Shown piece by piece: positions 57,801 through 63,560 of a DNA stretch of 64,000 bases. The notes below the pieces were generated by a model, which was not told the DNA's origin, ran no database searches, and saw nothing but the letters and a program-made list of their open reading frames with translations. The position numbers and the translations under genes are program-made. Numbering within the stretch: the stretch's first letter is position 1; each line of letters opens with the position of its first letter. The stretch comes from Chryseosolibacter histidinae (GTDB taxonomy: Bacteria; Bacteroidota; Bacteroidia; Cytophagales; Cyclobacteriaceae), in NCBI RefSeq assembly GCF_018598225.1, contig NZ_JAHESF010000031.1, forward strand, positions 1 to 64,000, read 5' to 3'.

Positions 57801-59088
57801 GCTGTCGAACTGCTTGACTAACAATGGAAGACTGTTTGCCGCGCCGCTTGAGGGAAGCACCAGCCTGTACGCCTACGAGTGGTACGCCGGCGCAACCGTG
57901 AGCGGACCGATCCAGTTCACTACCAACGATGTTACCAATGCCCCGATGGGTGTTTATACAGTGATCGCCAGAGACCTGAACCACAACTTCTGTGTGTCGG
58001 TGCCGGAAACTACGGAGGTCACGGACGGACGGATCTATCCTCCGGTGGTGATCGAGCAGAAAAACCCGCTTACGTACTGTGACCCGGCGCGTCCTAACGG
58101 TGTGGCCAGGGCTACCGTGAACGGCACGATCGTCGGTTACTCATTCGATTGGTTCCTTGGCGCCACCGCAGCGGGAGGTACACCATTCTATAACGGAGCC
58201 GAAGTTGACGGACTGCGCGCTGTGACCTACACCGCACAGGCTACAGACGTGGTGACAGGTTGCGTGGGAGAGAAGAGCATCCTGATCGAAAATGTGCCTG
58301 TAAAAGTGCCTTCGCCGTCAGTGGTGATACTGTCTCACCTTACGCGATGCGTGCCTCCTCCGGATGGAGCATTGCAGGCGAACGTGAACGGAAATACGGT
58401 TGATTACACCATCCAGTGGTACAACGGTTCGTCGCTGAAAGCCGTGCCCGATGCCAATGGCGAATTCTACCGCGATCTCGACCAGGGGCCTTACACGACA
58501 ACCGCTACGGATATTGTTTCGGGCTGCGTGTCGGCTCCTGTGATCACCCAGGTGTTGCCGCTGATGAAGAACCCGGAATTTGATATCACCACCGTTCCTA
58601 CGCATTGCGAAGCCAATATTGGTGAAGCTAAGTTCGAGCTGCTGAACGATGTGCAGATCAAGTCGGTGGAGTGGGATATCAACGGTGTTATGCAAAACAC
58701 GCAGATCGCCACCGCGCTTCCGAAAGGATCGTTCACCCTGACCCTGACCACGTCGCAGGATTGTAAGATCACGAAAGACTTCGAGATCCTGCCAGAGATC
58801 CTCGTGTTCAACGGTATCTCGCAAAACGGTGACGGTCAGAATGATTTCTTCGAGATATCCTGTATCGGTGACTTCCCGAACAACTCGGTGAAGATCTTCA
58901 ACCGTGCCGGAACACTGGTGTACCAGTCGAAGGGATACAACAACGCCGACATTGTGTTCAGCGGAACCTCCAACGAAGGCCTGAGCCTCATGGGCAGAGA
59001 GCTTCCTGAAGGAACATACTTCTATATCATTGATAAAGGAAATGGTTCGAAACCGAAAACTGGTTATCTTGAGCTTTTAAGAAAATAG
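42820..59088 (+). CDS. Giant SprB-like T9SS surface adhesin (5422 residues)
   Basis: Signal peptide (from MKKVLLLALFLG; ATG 42829 is an equal start), then a MopE-like metal motif NCANGVDDDNDGFIDCFDG (~28-46), a calcium-loop FG-GAP propeller (~80-500; DMDRDGTPDVV, DYDLDGNLDVL), a CARDB-like domain (~570-705), and some 45 Ig-like ~100-residue units, each with a conserved Cys pair. Two tandem blocks stand out: five ~204-residue double units (~1340-2360) and five ~205-residue double units (~3448-4480). A second MopE-like motif, CNDGVDNDGDGDVDTDDSKC, is at ~2921. The last ~90 residues are a gliding-type CTD (FNGISQNGDGQNDFFEIS..PEGTYFYII). Like SprB of Flavobacterium, it is followed after seven bases by a PorP/SprF gene. 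Role in gliding or attachment is inference. Confidence 0.9.
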   Translation: MPDMKKVLLLALFLGSYTFTLAQATESNCANGVDDDNDGFIDCFDGDCANNNVCDGTYTGNDKLCQLPKPPGSDFAMLLKNTSTDWVSTTHGRFVIGDMDRDGTPDVVTAHYGYDKVFVLDGKTLAVKFSGDTRYDNPERYDITIGNINNDNCAEIYVAEQNDGDFYISKFDCKAVRQWTKKVKGRPYTMALADLNQDGKSELYYRNEIMDAETGTILVQGTGDWNEVDAGSVAVDILPDNACTRCDGLELVAGGVIYGVNVGNGTANNGSVSIEKKFNDLPGLGGIKYFPKGIDFSNDNNFVNSMTSVADYDLDGNLDVLMSGASSNSPQSSVTAFYWNVSKNTFKTYKPKQSDGNGWKYGMGRINIADIDGNGQMNAAFVSGSRLFVLDENLNVLKIKSKAGVDSADWIIEIEEQSSGFTSTTVFDFNNDGASEIVYRDEDYLYIFNGKTGKPSPPITCISQTTNDYPVVADVDADGATEICVICRADGQTTSNAGVIRTYKSSLEPWVSARKVWNQHAYFNVNVNDDLTIPKIQQKHHLVFSENVCTPGKNRALNSFLNQSAILDSKGCKTMASADVSFIANPQLMNVTAPTCPNQNFTVSFTIKNTGDLVLNGNLPITFYSGDPRVAGAVKLNTVQIPLANFAVGATLQQNNITVNGTGKTFTLYAVLNDAGTSIPIALPNTNFTECNYINNVVSAQVNPATFPLTTAVTDHIQCGGAPTAANGSAQAYKLEGGSQVTVGYTFYWFNGGTVGDTTTAVYKGAVRSPLTNGTYSVVAYHKAFRCGSAPAVVNVGVSNRNISATINIDHAYTNCNAPDGKLTVTPDGGLPVSNFTYEWYEGTGTGTGTKLSVTNVLTGAKGLTYSVVVTEIASGCKTLESETVPDQTAQFTVSANATLANCNPLNSGSASANVGGVTAGYEFRWYNGNTVKTSPDFTGITYSSLTAGNYTVVAKNLATGCISGPFIQPVGSVAGVTTSITSFTPQTACVGKNGTAIAAVTGGAATFKWYKGSNTLAVNEVLPAPGANLTGAAAGTYTVLATNNATGCQDTEEVTIVDNIVYPAATPTPTPQTNCFPANGQVTTTATNGPHIFYWFDGNVGTPDTTAAAGQVDFKGQTYTGRAAGFYTVVAVNKTTKCPSPAVPVQVVNNTAAITATPTPVHNTSCLLASPNGGASATASGAPSGSYKFRWFTGGDTTSFIVQNNTLTNRAPGTYTVKAISLVTGCFGTQVVTVNNISAKPVLSLNKTDNTVCTASAGYTGSVTASFSSNPNSLPAHTYTYAWTKNGSGIGGTTASQTGLNGATYAVTVTNQTLNCTSDPASIAVVDVPALPVLVTSSTGSTNCIPGAGGSKINGSAQLTSIDGTGIASVTGYTFQWHTGTGTGSPISVATNPTANSSKLDKVQGGTTNNFTVLVTKTSTGCSNTATVLVADASVKPVLTLKNTPNSICDATIAGTSKDGTVSRDTYTYAGTYTGTQTLIYNWYDGTTTGAPHTPATTNHPTASITQLAAGFYSGTVTIDELGCTSALATTEVKDVVALPVIVTQPTPSTNCTTGTGLENGAAEVTKLNGANVTAATPGFTYAWFTGAGTGTPSTKPTANQIKLDKIQGGATNNYTVEVTQLSNGCKNTATVLVTDGSVKPVLTLTNTPNSICDATIAGTPKNGTVSRNTYTYTGAYAGTQTLVYNWYDGTTTAMAHTPATTNHPTASINQLPAAFYSATVTINELGCTSALATTEVKDVVSLPVIVTKATPSTNCTVGTGLENGAAEVTKLNGANVTAATPGFTYAWFTGSGTGTPSPKPTANQIKLNLIQGGATNNYTVEVTQLSNGCKNTATVLVTDGSVKPTLTLKNTSNSICDATIAGTPKNGTVTQNTYNYTGAYTGAMTLTYNWYDGTTTAVAHTPATTVPPTIGITQLGAGFYSATVTINELGCTSALATREVKDAVALPVIETLATPSTNCTMGAAFENGAAAVTKLNGVNVTGPTTAGFTYKWFDGTGTAVASTKPTAGQSKLNLIQGGPTNNYTVEVTRLSNGCKNTATVLVTDASVKPVLTLKNTPNSICDAAIAGTSKNGTVSQDTYSYTGGYTGTMTLTYNWYDGTTTAVAHAPATTTPPTTGIVNLAAGFYSGTVTINQLGCTSALVTTEVQDVVALPVIETLATPSTNCTMGAAFENGAAEVTKLNGANVTAATPGFTYAWFTGIGTGTPNPKPTANQIKLDKIQGGATNNYTVEVTRLSNGCKNTATVLVTDGSVKPTLTLKMTPNTICDPMVAGVPGNIENGTASVDQLAYAGAYTGTKTYNYNWYDGQTTAVPHAAAVTATNITSLDAKFYSATATITELGCTSDLASVEVKDNLKLPTLSLSMTASTNCAGGTDNGTATVAVTNTAGGETYSYDWRKGPLVTSPAVPATTPGITGQEGNENYTVLVTINQTGCKDSGTILIQDNSKKPVIGPLAKTDNTHCTTPNGTAFVDETTNPITYHGTALASYTGFNLVWTGGPMAATVGPVDQYNNLPAGTYTLQVTAVTNPSNGNNDQCVSDPRTVTLVDNLVYPVVNTSILAQQTTCSGTPNGQVEATTTSTGTITFDWYAGLGVGAVGTELPEVALVDGRTTPVLASGDYTVLAINSGTQCKTTKSVFVPDNITLPVIATLTEAGAVTFCSAPNGQLTATPVGLTSTANGDFTIFYLNQNTSDPVTVKTHADHTQFTTTAGFSQFNLKPGFYSSMVRDEITKCESQVATVRINDMTVAATITIDAVKAATFCANTDGNIDVTITGPMGATYDVFWHKGGPTNTGPFDYITGTTQPKPVFGGGAVPAPVSAAPPGLVDPPDMWDLRDGAYSIEVIDQTTGCGAFRTEFVPFQNAPVINIVKRNSTVCDPLAGNGEIELQVDPSAVAGPKQYSYLLWTGSSGTATMPQVAGENCNDGVDNDGDGDVDTDDSKCKISYQGNPDYDLTFAGLNPGGYTIEIIDHSACSVFTTALIDVDALSPIVTINSVTANTACVDGSADGSVSITITKDPLDLTTAAPNYRITGVTSALATPATTPALFPVAMPTATARDLFRDAQFGFGFDGGFGAAMYQISVEEVNSGCTIDKFVNIPDQPVMPTITVAVTDDTFCAPKSNGSVNITAVGPATVNDYQYSWYNNATLPAPIYQANEAGGGRVFDATKAGYVAGVMGQGRGNQNYYVRSTRLAGPAGTKGVGCNSPAIGVVVQDKHVAPVPVLTSSPNTSCDPLIGEGSISIETTTVSPQAAVQNSLYTYSIMPAVVAPLTNRNGSLFKHYTALTHNGGAAYTVTTENQENACRTDNAISVLDAKYALAITAHTVNDKLVCNLDGDIAATEITIDRTLTSQAAEVFNASSATTINAGFAFRWFKGTPGTFTSGAPLQDGAGVPALITGTSLNVGTGGGNYPDAPATGGAGTYYVVGRRISAAGIFGANCETTPLRVEILDKSADPVITLTPFSNTSCDPALFEGEIDVDITDASPVTPPPGGFTFGYAWTASAGVTPPGPTAGNDGTDNHFNGLEEGTYDLTATNAQTGCVSVAHTTIIKNATPIFTQVIDVDPQLFCYNSGSIEVKSVGYEDRAGLPQNAPLVDFEFTWTRNAATVGNTAPLLDSANYGGISADANYFVVAKRIANGPGKDCSSAPIRLEIKDESKNPNVVLTPLSNTSCHATAFEGQITVKVTDSSPFPTTVPPTTVFSYTYAWTSATPPPAMPNVFNGNDNVFTNLKDNNYQLLVTNNETGCVHTESTDILKNTTPIFVQNVDIDPQLFCYNSGSLEVKGVTFQDRAGALQNAPLADFNFAWTRSAVAVGNTAALLDSANYGGISADANYFVVAKRMANGPGRDCESAPLQLEIKDESINPNVVLTPLSNTSCHATAFEGQITVKVTDASPFPTTVPATTVFSYTYAWTSATPPPAMPNVFDGNDNVFTNLRDNNYQLLVTNNETGCVHTESTDILKNTTPIFVQNVDIDPQLFCYNSGSLEVKGVTFQDRAGALQNAPLADFNFAWTRSAVAVGNTAALLDSANYGGISADANYFVVAKRMANGPGRDCESAPLKLEIKDESKKPNVLLTPFSNTSCHATAFEGEIKVKVTDASPFPTTVPATTVFSYTYAWTSATPPPAMPNVFDGNDNVFTNLKDNNYQLAVTNNETGCVFTANTTIIKNATPIFTQVTDADAQLVCYNSGSLEVKSVSYEDRAGAMQNAPLADFSFAWTRNGATVGNAAALLDSTNYSGISADANYFVVAKRIANGPGRDCESAPLRLEIKDESKNPNIVLTPFSNTSCALMTFEGEIDVDVTDASSFPTTVPATTVFTYAYNWTGSVMTPTGGGPAYNGVNNHFNGLRHGIYKLEVTNNQTGCISNAQTEVVENTTPIFVQDVDPDAQLFCVASGSLEVKQIRFVDRAGAPQTINTPVGLGDFTFTWFRGGTLGGNQVLTGASRLLDSTNYATVGADPDYYVVARRNANGPGLNCASAPFRVEIPDGRKYPVVTLTTTPNTVCDNNYLGSLEVDIVDQSTVPGSPVGTPYDYDFAWTSTPAAASATLGVGPFSGVNNMFNNLQHATYNLVATNRDSKCASVMVQAVIQQILPTVEIKAVNKLDQTDCAPVNGSITINAASATHMSLPGIYTFAWSDAGGLITPQPVAPNNHILNGRAAGTYSIQGTKSGGPGSGCITPPFPVVIEDKTVKPAINLSSIANFACVAPFNGSISATVTEGLTTGTAGYTYEWFSGTTTGGAPLGGPSTTLTGLNARLQGDYAVRVVDINSPNSGCDNVATLPILFNPTDLFSNIEATAQTLCAPSQNGQLEVQLIKETVDGATTDFDVKNNAAHKARFSFQWFDETQAPLTGVVNGSAGGNVLPNREAGEYFVQITNNVGCTSLFSRSVVEDKNSYPTISLDNFVNPKLCVLPETPGELIVFADGTQDLTNYTFEWFEGPDETGTPVTVAFPNTLDNIFYNDPQEYTVRVTNNLTHCPSIATYKFATDTLDIRVVASAVPLSNCLTNNGRLFAAPLEGSTSLYAYEWYAGATVSGPIQFTTNDVTNAPMGVYTVIARDLNHNFCVSVPETTEVTDGRIYPPVVIEQKNPLTYCDPARPNGVARATVNGTIVGYSFDWFLGATAAGGTPFYNGAEVDGLRAVTYTAQATDVVTGCVGEKSILIENVPVKVPSPSVVILSHLTRCVPPPDGALQANVNGNTVDYTIQWYNGSSLKAVPDANGEFYRDLDQGPYTTTATDIVSGCVSAPVITQVLPLMKNPEFDITTVPTHCEANIGEAKFELLNDVQIKSVEWDINGVMQNTQIATALPKGSFTLTLTTSQDCKITKDFEILPEILVFNGISQNGDGQNDFFEISCIGDFPNNSVKIFNRAGTLVYQSKGYNNADIVFSGTSNEGLSLMGRELPEGTYFYIIDKGNGSKPKTGYLELLRK
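46850..49900 (+). repeat. In-frame tandem block 1 of the adhesin gene, ~612-base period
   Basis: The marker AACTCGATCTGTGA occurs at 47158, 47770, 48382 and 48997, with a diverged copy at 49609: steps of 612, 612, 615 and 612 bases. Each unit encodes two Ig-like domains, ~204 residues. Units are similar but clearly diverged, more so than block 2. Confidence 0.85.
53161..56262 (+). repeat. In-frame tandem block 2 of the adhesin gene, 615-base period
   Basis: Unit starts at 53161, 53773, 54388, 55003 and 55618 (steps 612, 615, 615, 615; next related unit at 56263). The second halves of units 2 and 3 (54100-54330 against 54715-54945) are almost base-for-base identical, including silent sites. 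Confidence 0.9.
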
Positions 59089-59095
59089 GGGAAAT

Positions 59096-60040
59096 ATGAT
59101 GCGGTTACGGACCGGGATAATTATTATAGGAATGATCGTTTTGCTGCCCCTCGGCCTGAGGGCGCAGCAAAGCATCGTTTACTCTCAGTATCTGTTCAAC
59201 GGCCTGCTGATCAATCCTGCGTATGCAGGCAGCCACGTTCAGTTCAGCGGCACACTGACTTACCGGAACCAGTGGGTGAACTTTCCCGGTGCGCCGGAGA
59301 CCACCACGCTGGGCATCCATAACTCTTTCCGAAAGGGCAGGGTAGGTGCCGGACTCCTGGTGACGAGCGATCGCATCGGAAGCTACAGCAACAACGGTCT
59401 GTTCGGGAATTATGCTTACGCCATCAGGGTGCCAGGAGGAGGCGTTTTCTCCATGGGAGTCTCTGCGGGATTCAACAATTTCAAGGCTGACTTCGAAGAG
59501 CTGACCCTGAAACAGGGACAGGATCCGATCTTTAACGTGTTCATGAATGAGTTCAAGCCAAACTTCGGCGGTGGACTTTTCTATTACGACAAGAAGGTGT
59601 TTGCCGGATTCTCTGTGCCGACCATCCTGACCCATGCAAAATTGTTCAGCGGAAACCTGGAGCAATTAAGAACGCCCCGGTTCTATTATCTGAACGTGGG
59701 TGTAAAGATGCCGCTGGATCCACGCACAGAAAGGGTAATGCTTCAGCCCTCCGTCCTCGTACGCGCGCAGGAAGGAACCCCCTTGAGCGTGGACTTCAAC
59801 CTCAACGTGGTCTTCGATCAGCTGATCAGCATCGGTACGTCTTACCGCTCCGGTGATGGCGCCATCCTGTTGCTGAACTACAAGCTCAGCGAAAAATTCT
59901 ATGTGGGATATTCGTACGACTGGACTACGTCCGACATCCGCCGTTTTTCGAAAGGATCACACGAGATCATGCTCAATTTCCGCACCCGCATCAGAAAACT
60001 GCACGGGAACATAGAGTGTCCTAACGTTTATAGCCATTAA
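59096..60040 (+). CDS. PorP/SprF-family type IX secretion membrane protein
   Basis: 314 residues. Signal peptide (IIIIGMIVLLPLGLRAQ) followed by the family opening QQSIVYSQYLFNGLLINPAYAGS and YRNQWVNFPGAPETTTLGIH, then outer-membrane strands through the C-terminal IMLNFRTRIRKL. PorP/SprF proteins are needed for export or anchoring of proteins with type B CTDs. The start lies seven bases after the adhesin stop, with AGGGGA in front of the ATG, so the two are one operon, the same order as sprB-sprF in Flavobacterium johnsoniae. Confidence 0.93.
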   Translation: MMRLRTGIIIIGMIVLLPLGLRAQQSIVYSQYLFNGLLINPAYAGSHVQFSGTLTYRNQWVNFPGAPETTTLGIHNSFRKGRVGAGLLVTSDRIGSYSNNGLFGNYAYAIRVPGGGVFSMGVSAGFNNFKADFEELTLKQGQDPIFNVFMNEFKPNFGGGLFYYDKKVFAGFSVPTILTHAKLFSGNLEQLRTPRFYYLNVGVKMPLDPRTERVMLQPSVLVRAQEGTPLSVDFNLNVVFDQLISIGTSYRSGDGAILLLNYKLSEKFYVGYSYDWTTSDIRRFSKGSHEIMLNFRTRIRKLHGNIECPNVYSH

Positions 60041-60051
60041 GAATAATTGGC

Positions 60052-60134
60052 AGTTGACAACGGGGCAATTGACAATGGCTTACGCTTTGTCAATTGCCCT
60101 GATGGCTTCCATCAGGATTTGTCAATTGTCAACT
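60052..60134. repeat. Nested inverted repeat of the TTGACAATTG word family
   Basis: Outer arms AGTTGACAA (60052-60060) and TTGTCAACT (60126-60134); inner arms 60063-60075 and 60087-60099 pair exactly over 13 bases. A separate perfect hairpin CCTGATGG CTT CCATCAGG (60098-60116) is inserted in the right side. Half copies of the word occur near 14241-14275 and 17947-17972. Confidence 0.75.
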
Positions 60135-60203
60135 TCCTTTCCATCCCGGGAAAATTTCTCCATTTAGGCTTTAAGATCGGGTGTAAAGTTATTTAATAAC
60201 CGC

Positions 60204-60211
60204 TACCTTTG
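60204..60211 (+). promoter_or_regulatory. -7 box for the second PorP/SprF gene
   Basis: TACCTTTG matches TAnnTTTG exactly; transcription would start near 60218. An in-frame TTG at 60209 lies inside the box, so the ATG at 60266 was chosen as start. Confidence 0.45.
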
Positions 60212-60265
60212 CCCGTTCCAGTTAATTTGACTAATCTGCACATTGCTGAACCACTACGCGTTGGA

Positions 60266-61882
60266 ATGAACTCACGATTGAAGCTATTCTGGCTCCTTAA
60301 GACGAATATTTTTATTCTTTTTATCGCTTTTTCTGCTTCTGCGCAGGAGAATGTGATGTTCTTCGTCAACCCGTACGCCTTTAACCCCTCGTATGCCGGG
60401 GTTGAGGGACGCCCGTCTTTTTACCTGACCTACAGGAGGCAATGGATGAATGTGGAGGGCAGTCCACAGGTAGGAACCCTCAGCTTCCATACCCCGATGA
60501 AAAAGTTCGTGAGCATGGGAGCCAGCATCATCAATGATAAACGGGGCCTTTTTAACACTACTTCCGGGCTCGTATCAGGCGCTTATACGGTAACGCTGGG
60601 CGACTTTAAATCGCTCAGATTTGGCCTTTCCGCGGGCGCTGGCGTGAGCTCGATCGACTTATCAGCCGTAGACGATGCCAACGATCCGGCCCTTGCCAAT
60701 GGCACTAATTCGTTCCTGCAGGGAAATGCAGGTATATCACTCCATATCAAGTCATTTCATGGGGGTATTGCATTGCCCGCCATTTTTGAGCGCCCTTATG
60801 TTTCAGGGGGCACCTCCGCCTTTAAGCCCACGCAGTCTGTAGTGCTTCACGCCTCAAACCGGTTTTACTGGTACAAGAACAAACACATGCTGGAGCCACA
60901 CGTGGTTTACCGCCTCAACACCGGAATACCATCACAGCTCGAAGCTGCCCTTGTATATCACGTGAACAATGTGGTATGGGCGGGCGCATCTTATAAGCAA
61001 CATATGGGAAGCTCTGCCTTTGCGGGATTTCATTTCAACAAGGTATTCGGCATAGGTTATGGCTATACGTTCAAAATGGAGAGCGGAAGTGATCTGAACA
61101 GTCCTTCGCATGAGCTGCAGCTCACCTTGCTGCTGGGCGCGAGGCGAAAGGATATTCCTTTCTATTCATTTGTGGATACCGATAAGGAAAAACGCCTTCA
61201 GCATCATAAGTACACTTCGGCCAGCGAGGCCATTGCCCAGAACAAGGCCAACAAGCCTGCGGTAAAAGAAGAGCATCCGCCTGTAAAAGAGCAGAATCAC
61301 CAGGCACGTTTGCCGGAGACGGTGGCCAAAAAGCCCGTGGAGCCAGCCAAGAAACCTGCGGAGCAGCCTGTAAAAACAGAAACTACACCGGTGAAGACTC
61401 CGGAAAAGAAACCCGAAGTGGTGCAGCAGCCTGTTAAGCAAACGCAGTCGCCGAAACCGAAGCTGGGGGAAATGCCTCATGTGCACGATACCCTGCACCC
61501 GGCGCACCAGGAGGAAAAAGAAAAGATCGCCAGGCTCGAGACCCACGCTGCGAACCCTACCGAGCAGCATGATGAGCATGTAGACTTTCACCCGCATGCC
61601 GAACGCCACGAGTTTGTGAAGCGCGGTAACCACAGCGAAGAGCTCGACCTCGGAGATTATGTGATCGCCGGCGTATTCCGCTCCAAGATCAACGCCGAAC
61701 ACTTCTCGCAAGGATTGAACGGCCACGGCTTCAAGACCGACCACGGCCACCTTACCGAGAAGAACCTGTGGTACGTCTACCTTGCCCACACCGATAACAT
61801 CGAAAAAGCAAAAGCGGAACGAGACAAGTATCGAAAGATGAAGATCTTCCGCGATGCATGGCTGTTAACGGTACACCACTAA
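60266..61882 (+). CDS. PorP/SprF-like protein fused to a C-terminal SPOR domain
   Basis: 538 residues. Signal peptide (IFILFIAFSASAQ), then the PorP/SprF barrel with its opening ENVMFFVNPYAFNPSYAGVEG and YRRQWMNVEGSPQVGTLSFH (~30-310). A ~90-residue Pro/Lys/Glu/Val-rich linker follows (~330-420; KPVEPAKKPAEQPVKTETTP), then a His-rich stretch, and last a SPOR-like domain (~460-535; YVIAGVFRSKINAEHFSQGL .. LWYVYLAHTDNIEKAKAE). SPOR domains bind peptidoglycan stripped of peptides, so this protein may tie the outer-membrane partner to the cell wall. It probably belongs to the adhesin locus, but has its own promoter. Confidence 0.88.
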   Translation: MNSRLKLFWLLKTNIFILFIAFSASAQENVMFFVNPYAFNPSYAGVEGRPSFYLTYRRQWMNVEGSPQVGTLSFHTPMKKFVSMGASIINDKRGLFNTTSGLVSGAYTVTLGDFKSLRFGLSAGAGVSSIDLSAVDDANDPALANGTNSFLQGNAGISLHIKSFHGGIALPAIFERPYVSGGTSAFKPTQSVVLHASNRFYWYKNKHMLEPHVVYRLNTGIPSQLEAALVYHVNNVVWAGASYKQHMGSSAFAGFHFNKVFGIGYGYTFKMESGSDLNSPSHELQLTLLLGARRKDIPFYSFVDTDKEKRLQHHKYTSASEAIAQNKANKPAVKEEHPPVKEQNHQARLPETVAKKPVEPAKKPAEQPVKTETTPVKTPEKKPEVVQQPVKQTQSPKPKLGEMPHVHDTLHPAHQEEKEKIARLETHAANPTEQHDEHVDFHPHAERHEFVKRGNHSEELDLGDYVIAGVFRSKINAEHFSQGLNGHGFKTDHGHLTEKNLWYVYLAHTDNIEKAKAERDKYRKMKIFRDAWLLTVHH

Positions 61883-61885
61883 ATT

Positions 61886-62011
61886 GTTGCCAGTTGCCGG
61901 TTACCAGTTACCGGTTCGTTTCGGTGTTACGTCATCACGACTGAGTCTTTGATCTTACAATCGAAGGTCAACCGTTAAATCGTAGCCTGCTCTCAACCGG
62001 CAACTGGCAAC
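61886..62011. repeat. Inverted repeat of the GGTTGCCAGTT word family
   Basis: GTTGCCAGTTGCCGGTT (61886-61902) pairs exactly with 61995-62011 over 17 bases; both sides carry a further GGTTACC word. Between convergent genes; the 92-base loop has no gene. Confidence 0.8.
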
Positions 62012-62021
62012 CGGTAACCAT

Positions 62022-63425
62022 TCATTCCTCCGTAATGTGCACATACACATCCTTTGCCCTCAAAGCTTCTGCCTTTGCCGGTAGCAGCTTCAGCACAGCG
62101 TCGTTCCAGGGGTTGTTCACCATGGCCAGGATCTTGAGTCTGGGATAATCGAAGATGGCTTCGGGCACCTCCGTGATGTAGTTGTGAGAGATATCGAGCT
62201 CTTCAAGGGCCGTAAGCCGCAACAGTGAACCAGGAAACACTTTCAGGTAATTGTTATTCACGCGCAGATACCGGAGGCTGCTCATGTTGCCGATCCTTTC
62301 CGGTAACGTCCCCAGGCGGTTGTCCCACGCGTAAAGCCCTTCGAGGTGACGCAGCGTGTCGATATTCTCCGGCAGCGCAACCATATTGTTATGCGAGAGA
62401 TACAACGTTGCCAGGTTGCTCCACTGGCAGAACGCGGGATCGAGCTGTTCGATGCGGTTGTGAAAAAGATCGATCTCCTTCAGCGTACGCAGGTTATACG
62501 CTCCCTTTGGCACCGATGTGAGCTGATTGCTGTAAAATGAAAGCTGCTCCAGTTTTTTGAGCTTTCCGATGGCCGCATCAACGCTGGCGATCTTGTTGGA
62601 ATTGAAGTTCAGCTTTTTGAGGTTCGGGCACTTCCTGACAGAGGCGGGCACATGCACGATCTGGTTCTCATGCAGCGAGAGCCGTTCGAGGTACGGATGT
62701 TTTTTAATACGGTCTTTTAAAGTAAGCGCATTACGCTGCAGGCTCAGCTCGGTCAGTTTTTTGTTGTGCCGGGCCCCGTTGGGGAAACGTATGAGTCCGT
62801 TCTCTTCCAGGTCGAGCCTGGTAAGCGCTTTGAAGTTCTTGTATGACCGCGGTAATCCCGCCGGGTTGCCGTTGGTGATGGTAAGCGAGGTCACCGTGTT
62901 GTTGTCCGCCAACCGCAGCGGTTTTTGAGCGTGGTTTTGATAGATATAAATGGCCTTCAGCCTCGGCAGGGTGTTGAGCTTTTCGGGCAATGCATCCACG
63001 GAAGTGCCGATAAGCTCCAGCACCTCGAGCGCTGTACACTTCCAGAGCACCTCCGGGATCTCACGCTTGTTATAAACACATACTTTAGTGATACCACTGA
63101 AATCGGTAACACGAAGCAGACTGTCGGTCACTATGAAATCACGGCCCGGCCGGTAGATGGTCTTGAAGATAATGGCCTCCTCATAAAGCTTACCCTGCAA
63201 TGTCATGAGGCTGTCGAACTTCTTTTGCCGCATCGGCTTTCGTTTCAGCTCTGCATCGATGTTATCTTGGATCGCGATCAGCTGCAGCGAGTCGGCGGCA
63301 GAGCGAAAAACGCGCACCCTTACCTCACCATACAGCTGCCCCTGCGCTTGTATTTTACCGGAGCAGAAGAAGGTGAGAAAAGTCAAAAAAATGACCGCTG
63401 AAAAATGCCGTTTTATTGTCATCAT
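62022..63425 (-). CDS. Exported leucine-rich-repeat protein
   Basis: 467 residues. Signal peptide MMTIKRHFSAVIFLTFLTFFCSG, an N-terminal helical region with the MRQKKFDSLMTLQGKLYEEA stretch (~25-110), then ~13 LRRs of 22-23 residues (~115-440), for example LEELDISHNYITEVPEAI and LATLYLSHNNMVALPENI. The xxLPxx spacing is that of the bacterial LPX/RI-like class. Such proteins mediate protein-protein contacts on the cell surface. No enzyme domain and no type IX CTD, so it is probably periplasmic or anchored by another route. Divergent from gyrB. Confidence 0.85.
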   Translation of the reverse strand: MMTIKRHFSAVIFLTFLTFFCSGKIQAQGQLYGEVRVRVFRSAADSLQLIAIQDNIDAELKRKPMRQKKFDSLMTLQGKLYEEAIIFKTIYRPGRDFIVTDSLLRVTDFSGITKVCVYNKREIPEVLWKCTALEVLELIGTSVDALPEKLNTLPRLKAIYIYQNHAQKPLRLADNNTVTSLTITNGNPAGLPRSYKNFKALTRLDLEENGLIRFPNGARHNKKLTELSLQRNALTLKDRIKKHPYLERLSLHENQIVHVPASVRKCPNLKKLNFNSNKIASVDAAIGKLKKLEQLSFYSNQLTSVPKGAYNLRTLKEIDLFHNRIEQLDPAFCQWSNLATLYLSHNNMVALPENIDTLRHLEGLYAWDNRLGTLPERIGNMSSLRYLRVNNNYLKVFPGSLLRLTALEELDISHNYITEVPEAIFDYPRLKILAMVNNPWNDAVLKLLPAKAEALRAKDVYVHITEE

Positions 63426-63542
63426 GCATTAAAACTAAGGATTTAGTTAATATCTGCAAAACGTGTCAGGATCAGTTGAGAAACAGCATAAAATAATTGA
63501 GTTTTTTCACTGGAAAAATGCTGTTTAGGCGCTAAAAAGCTT

Positions 63543-63550
63543 TATTTTTG
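63543..63550 (+). promoter_or_regulatory. -7 box for gyrB
   Basis: TATTTTTG matches TAnnTTTG exactly and predicts a transcript start near 63557, 13 bases before the gyrB ATG. Confidence 0.5.
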
Positions 63551-63560
63551 ACGGTTTTAA

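Noticed and set aside
60209-60265. TTG start of the second PorP/SprF protein
   Set aside because: The TTG is part of a perfect -7 promoter box; the ATG at 60266 gives a proper signal peptide.
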